17,758 bases of DNA from positions 1 to 17,758 of the forward strand of contig JAFADX010000283.1 of the NCBI GenBank assembly GCA_023424475.1, given 5' to 3'. Numbering within the stretch: position 1 is the stretch's first letter; every line of letters starts with the position of its first letter. The notes under the pieces were generated by a model that was given only the letters and a program-made list of their open reading frames with translations, was not told the DNA's origin and did no database searches. Shown here one piece after another: positions 1 to 6,751 of this stretch. Origin of the DNA: Pseudomonadota bacterium. GTDB taxonomy: Bacteria; Pseudomonadota; Alphaproteobacteria; Acetobacterales; Acetobacteraceae. A program made the position numbers and the translations under genes.

Positions 1-1
1 C

Positions 2-646
2 GTCGCCGCGCTCGAGCGCGACGAGGCGGCCGCGCGCAGGGCCTACCTGGCCGCCGCCGGCGCGCTGACCGAAGCCCGGCGCGAGGCGGCCGCGCGGCTC
101 GAGAAGGCCGTCGCGAAGGAACTCCCGCCCCTCAAGCTGGACCGCGCCCGCCTCGCCATCGAGGTCGCGGCCAGGGAGGAGAATGCCTGGGGCCCGGACG
201 GACAGGACCGCGTCACCTTCCTTGTCGCCACCAACCCCGGCCAGGCGCCGGGGCAACTGGCGAAGATCGCCTCGGGCGGCGAACTCTCGCGCCTGATGCT
301 CGCGCTCAAGGTCGTGCTGGCGCGCGGCTCGCCCGTGCCGACGCTGGTCTTCGACGAGGTGGATTCCGGCATCGGTGGCGCCACCGCCGCCGCGGTCGGC
401 GAACGCCTCGCCCGCGTCGCCGAACGGCTGCAGGTTCTCGTCGTCACGCATTCCCCGCAGGTCGCGGCGCGGGGCGCGGCGCATCTGCGCGTCGCCAAGC
501 AGGTGAAGGGCGGCCGCGCGGAGACGCGCGTCGAAAGCCTGCCCGACGGCGAAAGGCGCGAGGAACTCGCGCGCATGCTGGCCGGGGAGCGCGTGACCGA
601 CGCGGCGCGCGCGGCGGCCGAGAGCCTGCTGGCGGATGCGCGGTAG
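2..646 (+). CDS. recN: DNA repair protein RecN, C-terminal part (5' end outside window)
   Basis: This is the last 214 codons of RecN, an SMC-like ATPase of recombinational double-strand break repair. The reading frame is open from the first bases of the window, so the N-terminal Walker A half lies upstream. The visible part starts with the end of the alanine/arginine-rich coiled coil. It then carries the ABC signature IASGGELSRL (about 281-310 nt), the Walker B/D-loop LVFDEVDSGIGG (about 347-382 nt) and the switch-histidine motif VVTHSPQVAA (about 440-469 nt). The stop is TAG at 644-646. RecN is usually about 550-570 residues, so roughly 60 percent is missing. In many alphaproteobacteria the order is lpxC-bamD-recN-ligA; here two acetyltransferase-type genes sit between recN and ligA. 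The family call is secure. Confidence 0.96.
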   Translation, partial: VAALERDEAAARRAYLAAAGALTEARREAAARLEKAVAKELPPLKLDRARLAIEVAAREENAWGPDGQDRVTFLVATNPGQAPGQLAKIASGGELSRLMLALKVVLARGSPVPTLVFDEVDSGIGGATAAAVGERLARVAERLQVLVVTHSPQVAARGAAHLRVAKQVKGGRAETRVESLPDGERREELARMLAGERVTDAARAAAESLLADAR

Positions 647-650
647 GCCG

Positions 651-690
651 AAGGTCGGGGGAGGAGAACCTTCCCCGAGCCCCCTCCCTT
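651..690 (+). repeat. GC-rich gene-end repeat, copy 1, behind recN
   Basis: Directly behind the recN stop lies AAGGTCGGGGGA (651-662), followed by GGAG, an ACCTTCCCCGA segment and a C-rich run. The same 12 bases, with a similar following pattern, lie immediately behind the flavin monooxygenase gene at 11497-11508. GAAGGT (650-655) can pair with ACCTTC (668-673), so the transcript can fold. The position behind stop codons suggests a terminator-like or 3'-end element, but there is no T-tract. The identity is seen in the sequence; the role is inferred. Confidence 0.5.
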
Positions 691-692
691 CT

Positions 693-719
693 CTGCGGGT
701 CCGTCCCCGCAGGCGGACC
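693..719 (+). terminator. Pair of mutually exclusive hairpins before the GNAT gene
   Basis: CTGCGGG (693-699) pairs with CCCGCAG (706-712) around a 6-base loop. GGTCCG (698-703) can instead pair with CGGACC (714-719), which uses some of the same bases. The structure ends 5 bases before the ATG of the GNAT gene, so it could act as a weak terminator for recN or could cover the ribosome binding site. No T-tract follows. The function is inference. Confidence 0.3.
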
Positions 720-724
720 GCGCC

Positions 725-1201
725 ATGAGGGTGCGCCGGGCGGAAGCGCATGATGCCGGCGCGCTGCACGCGCTGATGGTCGAACTCAATCGCGACCAGG
801 GGGATCCGACCGGCCTTCTGACCGAGGCACAGGTCGGGCGTGATCTCATCGAAGGCGACGCCGCGATCGTGGTCGTCGCCGAAGGCGATGACGGCGCGCT
901 GCTCGGCTATGCGACCGGGCACCACACCTACGAGACCGGGCATGCGGAACGCGGCATCTATGTCGGCGACCTCTATGTCGTGCCGGCGCGGCGGCGGCAG
1001 GGCGTCGCGCGGATGCTGCTCGCCGCTCTTGCCCGCGCGGGGCACGCACGCGGCGCCCGGCATCTCTGGCTCACGGCCAGGGAAGGCAATGCCGGCGCGC
1101 ACGCGCTCTACCGCCGCCTGGGCGCGCGCGGGGAGCGCGTCATGGCCTTCGCCGTCGCCGAGCAGGACTTCCTGAACCTCGCCGCCGAACCGCCGCCATG
1201 A
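725..1201 (+). CDS. GNAT family N-acetyltransferase
   Basis: A 158-residue cytoplasmic acetyltransferase of the GNAT fold, which moves an acetyl group from acetyl-CoA to an amine; the substrate cannot be read from the sequence. The N-terminal strand and helix (residues 1-24) start in the usual way, with RVRRAEAHDAGALHAL. The acetyl-CoA pyrophosphate loop (motif A) is at 85-99, VVPARRRQGVARMLL, with the RRQGVA form of the Q/RxxGxG/A signature. Motif B is at 122-133, NAGAHALYRRLG. The length fits a single-domain GNAT. The start is the ATG at 725; the upstream hairpin leaves little room for a clear Shine-Dalgarno sequence. The stop overlaps the next start by ATGA (1198-1201), which suggests translational coupling with the shortened GNAT-like gene and then ligA. 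Confidence 0.88.
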   Translation: MRVRRAEAHDAGALHALMVELNRDQGDPTGLLTEAQVGRDLIEGDAAIVVVAEGDDGALLGYATGHHTYETGHAERGIYVGDLYVVPARRRQGVARMLLAALARAGHARGARHLWLTAREGNAGAHALYRRLGARGERVMAFAVAEQDFLNLAAEPPP

Positions 1202-1578
1202 GGCGCCCCATCATCCGGCCGGCACGCGACGAGGAAACGGAGGCGTTCGCGGCTCTCTCCGTCGCCAATGGCCTCGATGCCGGCGGGCCGGCCGTGACGA
1301 TGACCGGCGCGCATGTGCGCGCCCACCCGCCGGGACCCCGGCCGCTCTCGATCCTGCGCATGGCCGAAGGCGATGGCTGCCTCGCGGGCTTCTTCATCAC
1401 CGCCAGGCTGGTCCATGGTTCCCTGCGCGCCGCCTGCCTCCGGCGGGGTGTCGATGAGGGCGACGAGGCGGCCGCGGCGTTCTACATCTCCCTCGGCGCC
1501 GCCTCCGAGGGAGCCTTCGAGGGCCGGATCCTCGCCGGCGCCGCCTGCGAGACCCTTGCTGCGGAAGCCGAAGCATGA
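1198..1578 (+). CDS. Shortened GNAT-like protein lacking the acetyl-CoA motif
   Basis: A 126-residue protein that begins and ends like a GNAT acetyltransferase but lacks the middle. The N-terminus, MRRPIIRPARDEETEAFAAL, matches the first strand and helix of the fold, and residues 50-69 match the strands around an LAGFFI core. Residues 84-100, GVDEGDEAAAAFYISLG, match motif B and its following helix. Between about residues 70 and 83 there should be 30-40 residues carrying the R/QxxGxG/A loop, and they are absent. Catalysis by the normal route therefore seems unlikely. The frame stays open, codon use is like the neighbours, and ATGA overlaps exist at both ends (1198-1201 and 1575-1578), so it still looks translated. 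It could be a degenerate paralogue, a regulatory partner of the preceding GNAT, or simply a spacer between coupled genes. The GNAT relationship is judged by eye. Confidence 0.72.
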   Translation: MRRPIIRPARDEETEAFAALSVANGLDAGGPAVTMTGAHVRAHPPGPRPLSILRMAEGDGCLAGFFITARLVHGSLRAACLRRGVDEGDEAAAAFYISLGAASEGAFEGRILAGAACETLAAEAEA

Positions 1579-3743
1579 CCGCCGACACCGCCCTGCGCGC
1601 CCGCGATCCCGCCACGCTCACCGAAACCGAGGCCGCACGCGAACTGGCGGCGCTTGCGCAGGAGATCGCGCATCACGACACGCTCTACCACGGCCGGGAC
1701 GCGCCCGAGATCAGCGACGCCGCCTACGACGCGCTGGTGCTGCGCAACCGCGCCATCGAGGCCCGCTTCCCGGCCCTGATCCGGGAGGACAGCCCCTCCC
1801 GCCGCATCGGCGCGGCCATCGCCGAGGGCTTCGCCAAGTCGCGCCACGGCGAGCCGATGCTCTCGCTGAACAACGTCTTCGCCCCCGAGGAGTTCGCCGA
1901 TTTCTGCGCCTCCATCCGCCGCTTCCTGGGCCTGAAGGCGGAGGAGGCGCTTGCCTTCGTGGGCGAGCCGAAGATCGACGGCCTCTCGATCAACCTGCTC
2001 TACGAGGACGGCCGCTTCGTGAAGGGCGCGACGCGCGGCAACGGCACCGAGGGCGAGGACGTCACCCGCAACCTCCTCACCCTGCCGGAGGCGGTGCTGC
2101 CGCGGCGGCTGCACGCCCCCTATCCCGCCCGCATCGAGATCCGCGGCGAGGTCTTCATGGAGAAGGAGGCCTTCCTCGCCTTCCGCGACGCGCAGCAGAA
2201 GGCGGCGGAGGAACGCGAGGCCCGCCGCGCCCGCGGCGAGCGGCTCGGCGAGGCCATCGTCGTCCCCGCCAATCCGCGCAATGCCGCCGCCGGCTCGGTG
2301 CGCCAGCTCGACCCGAAGGTGACCGCCTCGCGCCCGCTGAAGATCTTCGCCTATGCCATGGGCGCGGCGAGCGAGGCGCCGGCCGACACCCATCACGGCT
2401 TCCTCGAACGCCTGGAGCACTGGGGCTTCAGCGTGAACCCGCTCTCCCGCCGCCTCGGCAGCGAGCAGGATGCCGCCGCCTTCCAGGCCAGCATGGGCGA
2501 GCAGCGCGCCGCGCTGCCCTATGACATCGACGGCGTCGTCTACAAGATCGACCGCATCGACTGGCAGCGGCGCCTCGGCTTCGTCGGCCGCGCGCCGCGC
2601 TGGGCCACCGCCTGGAAGTTCCCCGCCGAGCAGGCGACGACGAAGCTCCTCGACATCGAGATCCAGGTCGGCCGCACCGGCGCGCTGACGCCGCGCGCGG
2701 TGATGCAGCCCGTGACCGTCGGCGGCGTCGTCGTCCGCCACGCGACGCTGCACAACGAGGACGAGATCGCCCGCAAGGACGTGCGGATCGGCGACACCGT
2801 CATCCTGCAGCGCGCCGGCGACGTCATTCCCCAGATCCTCGGCGTGGTGCTGGAGAAACGCCCGAGGGACGCGCAGCCCTTCGTCTTCCCGGCCACCTGC
2901 CCCGTCTGCGGCAGCCACGCCATCCGCGACGGCGAGGACGTGGTCCGCCGCTGCACCGGCGGCCTGACCTGCGCGGCGCAGACGGTCGAGCGCCTCAAGC
3001 ACTTCGTCTCGCGCCGCGCGATGGACATCGAGGGGCTGGGCGAGGAGAACATCCAGAAGCTCTTCGACGAGGGCCTGGTGCGCAGCCCCGCCGACATCTT
3101 CCGCCTGGCGCGGCATGCCGATCGGATGCGCCGGTGGGAGGGCTGGGGCGCCCGCGCGAAGAAGGCCGACGACGCCCGCAAGGTCGCGAAGCTGCTCGAT
3201 GCCATCGAGGCGCGCCGCCACGTTCCGCTCGAACGCTTCATCTTCGCCCTCGGCATCCGCCGCATCGGGGAGCAGAACGCGAAGCTGCTCGCGCGCCACT
3301 ACCACACGCTCAGGGAATGGCGGCGGAAGATGATCGACGCCCATGTCATCGGCTCCGAGGCGCGCGAGGAGCTCGGCTCCATCCAGGGCATCGGCCCCGC
3401 GATTGCCGAGGAACTGATCGAGTTCTTCGCCGAACCACGCATGCTCGCCGCCCTCGACGACCTCGCCCGCGAAGCCCCGCCGCTCGAAGCCGAAGCGCCG
3501 GCCGCCGCCGACAGCCCCTTCGCAGGCAGGACGCTGGTCTTCACCGGCACGCTCGGGACTCTGACGCGCGACGAGGCCGAGGCACAGGCCGAACGGCTCG
3601 GCGCCAAGGTGACGAAGTCGGTATCCAGGAAGACCGACTTCGTGATCGTCGGGGCGGATGCGGGGTCGAAGGCCGCGAAGGCCGCGGAATTCGGGATCCG
3701 CACGCTGACGGAGGCGGAATTCCGGGACCTGGCGGGGATGTGA
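1575..3743 (+). CDS. ligA: NAD-dependent DNA ligase LigA
   Basis: LigA seals single-strand nicks in DNA during replication and repair, using NAD+ to form an enzyme-AMP intermediate. The 722 residues have the full domain order. The Ia domain comes first (about 20-75), with a DTLYHG segment near residue 35. The adenylation domain has the catalytic lysine K133 in EPKIDG, followed by TRGNGTEGEDVT and an IEIRGEVFM motif. Then come the OB fold (about 345-430), a four-cysteine zinc finger (C442, C445, C460, C466), helix-hairpin-helix repeats (about 480-620), and a C-terminal BRCT domain (about 645-722) with a TLVFTGTL strand. It is slightly longer than the E. coli enzyme (671 residues), with an insert rich in arginine and glutamate near residues 200-225. 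The start ATG overlaps the stop of the preceding gene by 4 bp. Confidence 0.98.
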   Translation: MTADTALRARDPATLTETEAARELAALAQEIAHHDTLYHGRDAPEISDAAYDALVLRNRAIEARFPALIREDSPSRRIGAAIAEGFAKSRHGEPMLSLNNVFAPEEFADFCASIRRFLGLKAEEALAFVGEPKIDGLSINLLYEDGRFVKGATRGNGTEGEDVTRNLLTLPEAVLPRRLHAPYPARIEIRGEVFMEKEAFLAFRDAQQKAAEEREARRARGERLGEAIVVPANPRNAAAGSVRQLDPKVTASRPLKIFAYAMGAASEAPADTHHGFLERLEHWGFSVNPLSRRLGSEQDAAAFQASMGEQRAALPYDIDGVVYKIDRIDWQRRLGFVGRAPRWATAWKFPAEQATTKLLDIEIQVGRTGALTPRAVMQPVTVGGVVVRHATLHNEDEIARKDVRIGDTVILQRAGDVIPQILGVVLEKRPRDAQPFVFPATCPVCGSHAIRDGEDVVRRCTGGLTCAAQTVERLKHFVSRRAMDIEGLGEENIQKLFDEGLVRSPADIFRLARHADRMRRWEGWGARAKKADDARKVAKLLDAIEARRHVPLERFIFALGIRRIGEQNAKLLARHYHTLREWRRKMIDAHVIGSEAREELGSIQGIGPAIAEELIEFFAEPRMLAALDDLAREAPPLEAEAPAAADSPFAGRTLVFTGTLGTLTRDEAEAQAERLGAKVTKSVSRKTDFVIVGADAGSKAAKAAEFGIRTLTEAEFRDLAGM

Positions 3744-3818
3744 TCGAAGGGGCGCTGCCTCCCGCCGCGCCTTGCCCCCGCCGCCCGCCCCCCCACCTCT
3801 TCCCTGCGCCCACATCGC

Positions 3819-3824
3819 AGGAGG
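3819..3824 (+). promoter_or_regulatory. Strong Shine-Dalgarno sequence of ohr
   Basis: AGGAGG, a perfect Shine-Dalgarno core, ends 5 bases before the ATG at 3830. It decides the start of ohr: the frame is open much further upstream, inside ligA, but that part is antisense-type noise. It is the clearest ribosome binding site in the window and suggests efficient, independent translation of ohr. Confidence 0.85.
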
Positions 3825-3829
3825 CCCCC

Positions 3830-4267
3830 ATGGACCGGATCGACCCGAAGTTCACCGCCACCGCCAGCGCCACCGGCGGCCGCAACGGCCACACCGCCGC
3901 CGACGACGGCACGGTCTCCGTCGATCTCTCGGTGCCCAAGGCGATGGGGGGTCCCGGCAAGCCGGGCACCGCGACGCCGGAGCATCTCTTCGCCGCCGGC
4001 TATGCCGCGTGCTTCGGCGGCGCGGTGGATTTCGTCGGCCGCCAGCAGAAGCGGAACGCCGCCGGCGCCAAGGTGACGGCCGCCGTCTCGATCGGCCCGC
4101 GCGAGGGCGGCGGCTTCGGCCTCGCCGTCGAACTGACCGTCGAGGATCCCTCCATCCCCCAGGCCGAGCTCGAGGCCCTGGCGCGGGAGGCGCACGAGAA
4201 GATCTGCCCCTATTCCCACGCCACGCGCGGCAACGTGGATGTCAGGCTCACCGTCCGCGGCGGCTGA
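3830..4267 (+). CDS. ohr: Organic hydroperoxide reductase Ohr (OsmC/Ohr family)
   Basis: A 145-residue cytoplasmic peroxidase that reduces organic and lipid hydroperoxides with a pair of reactive cysteines. The two cysteines are C61 in AAGYAACFGGAVDF and C126 in EKICPYSHATRGN. The CPYSxATRGN sequence is typical of the Ohr subgroup rather than OsmC. The catalytic arginine R18 (in TATASATGGRNG-like context) and glutamate E51 (TPEHLFAAG) are also in place. Length fits Ohr exactly. No ohrR (MarR-type) repressor gene lies beside it in this window. It stands alone behind ligA, 86 bp downstream of the ligase stop, with its own strong ribosome binding site. The spacer from 3744 to 3829 is C-rich and shows no clear promoter. 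Confidence 0.95.
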   Translation: MDRIDPKFTATASATGGRNGHTAADDGTVSVDLSVPKAMGGPGKPGTATPEHLFAAGYAACFGGAVDFVGRQQKRNAAGAKVTAAVSIGPREGGGFGLAVELTVEDPSIPQAELEALAREAHEKICPYSHATRGNVDVRLTVRGG

Positions 4268-4281
4268 TCCTGCATCAACGT

Positions 4282-4302
4282 GCCTGATGCCGGGCATCAG
4301 GC
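4282..4302 (+). promoter_or_regulatory. Perfect 10-bp palindrome between ohr and the LysE-type gene
   Basis: GCCTGATGCC, one G, then GGCATCAGGC form a perfect inverted repeat of 10-bp arms around a single base. Read as RNA it can fold into an 8-bp stem with a 5-base loop, but there is no T-tract behind it. The near-perfect dyad with a short centre looks more like an operator for a dimeric regulator of the exporter gene, which starts 16-49 bp downstream. A factor-dependent terminator of ohr is the alternative. Function is inferred. Confidence 0.45.
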
Positions 4303-4317
4303 CAATGCGTTGGACGA

Positions 4318-4986
4318 ATGGCGTCCCGGCGCGGCATGACGCCGCTCATGATGCCCGTCGATCCCAACCTGCTTGCCGGCTACCTCCTCGCCTGCCTGGT
4401 CCTGGTGGTGACGCCGGGGCCGGACATGGCCTTCGTGCTCGGCCAGACGCTGGCCGGCGGCGCGCGCCGCGGCTGGGCGGCGACGGCGGGCGTCTATTCG
4501 GGGGTCTGCATGCATATCGGCCTCGCGGCGGCCGGCGTCGCGGCGCTGGTCGCGGCGAACCCGGCGCTGTTCACCGCGCTGAGGATCGCCGGGGCCGCCT
4601 ATCTGGTCTGGCTCGGCACACAGGCCATCCGCGCCGCCATCCGCGGGGGCGGCGGCGAGGAGGCCCGGTGCATGGCGCCGAGCCTCGCCGCGGCGTTTCG
4701 CCAGGGCTTCGTGACCAACCTGCTGAACCCGAAGGTCGGCCTGTTCTTCCTCGCCTTCGTGCCGCTCTTCGTCGATCCCGGCCGCAGCCCGGCCTGGCTG
4801 CAGATGCTCATCCTCGGTCCGCTGCTGCCGGCGACCGCGCTGCCCTTCTATGCGCTGCTGATCCCCGGCGCGGCGCGGATCGCGGGGCGGATGCGCGCCT
4901 CCTCCGCCGGGCGCTGGCTGGACGGCGCGGCGGGCACGCTCTTCCTCGGCCTCGGCCTCAGGCTGCTGGCCGGGTCTGCGCGCTGA
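4318..4986 (+). CDS. LysE/RhtB family exporter
   Basis: An inner-membrane exporter of the LysE/RhtB superfamily, whose members pump out amino acids or related metabolites; the substrate is unknown. The N-terminal signature is clear: LVVTPGPDMAFVLGQ and then a G-rich GARRGW...GVYSG stretch. The central signature FVTNLLNPKVGLFFLAFVP follows around residue 130. About six hydrophobic segments are visible, as expected for the roughly 210-residue family. Four in-frame ATG codons compete for the start: 4318, 4336, 4348 and 4351. Relatives usually begin close to the MPVDPNLLAGYL segment, so 4348 or 4351 is the more likely start, which would remove 10-11 residues. The 3' end overlaps the convergent hydrolase gene by 29 bp. 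Confidence 0.92.
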   Translation: MASRRGMTPLMMPVDPNLLAGYLLACLVLVVTPGPDMAFVLGQTLAGGARRGWAATAGVYSGVCMHIGLAAAGVAALVAANPALFTALRIAGAAYLVWLGTQAIRAAIRGGGGEEARCMAPSLAAAFRQGFVTNLLNPKVGLFFLAFVPLFVDPGRSPAWLQMLILGPLLPATALPFYALLIPGAARIAGRMRASSAGRWLDGAAGTLFLGLGLRLLAGSAR

Positions 4987-5758
4987 ACAGGGCCTCGAGC
5001 CCGGCCCGCATCAAGGCCACGGGGTCGCGCCCGGGCCCGCGGCTGACCGTCGCGATATGGCTGCCCGGCAGGACCAGGTGGCGCGCGCCGGGAATCAGGG
5101 CGCTGTCCACCGGCACCAGCCCGTCATTCGGCCCGCAGCCCCGCCTTTCCATCCATTGCGCGGCGGCGAGGTGCAGCCGCTCCCGCCCCCGCGCCTGCCC
5201 TTCCTGCAACCGGGTCGCCAGGCAGGCCACCGGCACCGTCGCGATCAACCGGGCGATGGGTTCCCTCGCCGCCGCCATCCACAGGCAGCGCGCCGTGGTG
5301 GTGAGGTCCTTCACGCCCTCCCCCGAGCCGACCCGCAACAGCCGCGCGAGGCCGCCGGTCGCGGCTTCCATCGGCTTCGCGGCCAGCACCGCATCGGCCA
5401 CCGGGCTGCCGAAGAAGGGGGACTGCATGGCAAGGAAGCCCATGCAGCGTGCCTGGGCCGCCGGGTCGAGCAGCGCCGCCAGGGCCTCCAGCCCGCCCTT
5501 GCTGTGCGCGACGATCAGCGCCGGGCGCGGATCCGCCAGCAGCACCGCCCGCAGCTTCGCGGCATTGGCCGAGACGGCTTCGGCGGTCTGCAGCCGTACC
5601 ACCGTCGCATCCGCGCCCTGCGCCGCGAACCACGCCCGCAGCGGCTGCATGTAGTCGAGCCCGAAGGGGCGCAGCGCGGCGACGATCTCGCCGAGCAACC
5701 CGTAGACGAGCAGCACGCGCTGCCCGTCCAGGGACGGGATGTCACTCCCGCTCGGCAT
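4958..5758 (-). CDS. Alpha/beta hydrolase, lipase/esterase-like
   Basis: A 266-residue hydrolase, probably a cytoplasmic esterase or lipase-type enzyme; the substrate is unknown. The first strand and oxyanion region appear as RVLLVYGLLGE (14-24). The nucleophile elbow is LIVAHSKGGLEAL with S86 in the H-S-x-G-G form. The acid is probably D212 in GPNDGLVPVDS, and the histidine H234 in LVLPGSHIATV. No signal peptide is visible with this start. The frame is open further upstream, but that stretch lies over the preceding gene and does not read like protein, so the ATG at 5758 is preferred; it overlaps the stop of the upstream gene by 17 bp. It is the last gene of a - strand operon behind two exported proteins, and its end overlaps the LysE-type gene. 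Confidence 0.85.
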   Translation of the reverse strand: MPSGSDIPSLDGQRVLLVYGLLGEIVAALRPFGLDYMQPLRAWFAAQGADATVVRLQTAEAVSANAAKLRAVLLADPRPALIVAHSKGGLEALAALLDPAAQARCMGFLAMQSPFFGSPVADAVLAAKPMEAATGGLARLLRVGSGEGVKDLTTTARCLWMAAAREPIARLIATVPVACLATRLQEGQARGRERLHLAAAQWMERRGCGPNDGLVPVDSALIPGARHLVLPGSHIATVSRGPGRDPVALMRAGLEALFSAQTRPAA

Positions 5759-6224
5759 CGAGGCGATAGGCGAGGCCGCCCTGCTCCGAGACCAGCCTCG
5801 CGGTGGCACGGCCGTCGCCGCTGCGTTCCAGCACCAGCAGGAAGGGGTCGTCCGGATCGGCGGAAACCCGCAGCAGCACCGCGAGGGCGCCGGGCCCGGC
5901 CGCCGCGGCCACGCCGCGGCCGGCCGCCCCCACCCATTCGCAGGGCGGCGCGTTCGGATCCTCGCAAAGGGCGCGGTCCCCGGCCCATTCCAGCGCGACG
6001 GTCCCGGCGGCGTCGTGGACGACATGCAGCCGCAATGCGGTCGCCCCGGCGCGGGTGCGGATGCGCGGGTCGTCGCGCAGCAGCACCCAATTGCCCTGCC
6101 AGGGGCCCGGGGCCGCCTCCGCCGCCCGCTCGCGGGCCGACTGCATGGTCCCTGGCCGCTCGGCCGCCTGGGCCGGCACGGCCAGGGCCACGAGCATCGC
6201 GGCGCCGAGGCGCAGCCGCGTCAT
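5742..6224 (-). CDS. Small exported protein of unknown function
   Basis: A 160-residue protein that I do not recognise. It has a clear signal peptide (MTRLRLGAAMLVALAVPAQA, cleavage after residue 20), so the mature protein of about 140 residues should be periplasmic. The mature part alternates short hydrophobic strands, for example NWVLLRDD (45-52), ALRLHVVHD (63-71) and ALAVLLRVS (113-121), which suggests a small beta-rich or barrel-like domain. It has two cysteines, C87 and C95, in a CEDPNAPPC loop that could form a disulfide. The ATG overlaps the TGA of the preceding gene (ATGA at 6221-6224, - strand), so the two are probably translated together, with the hydrolase following. Confidence 0.8.
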   Translation of the reverse strand: MTRLRLGAAMLVALAVPAQAAERPGTMQSARERAAEAAPGPWQGNWVLLRDDPRIRTRAGATALRLHVVHDAAGTVALEWAGDRALCEDPNAPPCEWVGAAGRGVAAAAGPGALAVLLRVSADPDDPFLLVLERSGDGRATARLVSEQGGLAYRLDAERE

Positions 6225-6643
6225 CGCGGCGCGACCTCGAGGCCGGCGAGACCCTGCTGCGACCAGCGCGCCTCGCCGCAGCGACGCACGCAGGTCGTCC
6301 TGACCACGCGCAGCCGGACCTGCCCGCAGGGCGCGCCGGTCGCGGCCAGGGTGGTCCATTCCTTGGTCTCGCCCGGCTGCACGCCGACGAAGCCGACCGT
6401 CGCCAGCGGAACCCGCAGCGTGGCACCGCTGCGCGCGTCCACCGCCTCGACCTCTGCCGAGAAGGTGCTGATGCGCGCCGTGCCCGTATTGGTCAGCCGG
6501 ACCGGCATCATGCAGGTCGGCGCCGCGCCGCCGCCGTCGGTACGCGCCGCGATCCGCAGTTCGGCCTGGCCCTGCGCCCGCGCGGCAGGCACCAGCGCAA
6601 GCGTCATCGCGGCGGCGAGGACCGCCTTGCCCATTCCACCCAT
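6221..6643 (-). CDS. Small exported cysteine-containing protein of unknown function
   Basis: The first gene of the - strand operon, 140 residues. A signal peptide covers residues 1-23, with cleavage after ARA. The mature part contains a beta-strand-rich segment, PVRLTNTGTARISTF (47-61), and a PGETKEW turn (90-96), a pattern seen in small extracellular immunoglobulin-like or CARDB/FxLYD-type domains; this resemblance is by eye only. Four cysteines (C44, C106, C118, C122) could form two disulfides. The start at 6643 is supported by AAGGAGA about 10 bases upstream on the - strand; an ATG three codons later is the alternative. The gene overlaps the next by 4 bp. The 5' region up to the long inverted repeat (6644-6751) must hold its promoter, but I cannot pick one with confidence. 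Confidence 0.8.
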   Translation of the reverse strand: MGGMGKAVLAAAMTLALVPAARAQGQAELRIAARTDGGGAAPTCMMPVRLTNTGTARISTFSAEVEAVDARSGATLRVPLATVGFVGVQPGETKEWTTLAATGAPCGQVRLRVVRTTCVRRCGEARWSQQGLAGLEVAPR

Positions 6644-6751
6644 GCGTCCCGGTCTCCTTGTGATTCTCCGGCCGAGCCGGAGCCGGGATCATCGGCGAGC
6701 GGCCGCGCCACGTCACCGATCCATTTCAGCGCATGGACCGGGAGCGGCCTC

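Noticed and set aside
1482..3815. Long - strand open frame opposite ligA
   Set aside because: It mirrors the ligA codons (third-position G/C leaves few stops) and has no recognisable domain or start signal.
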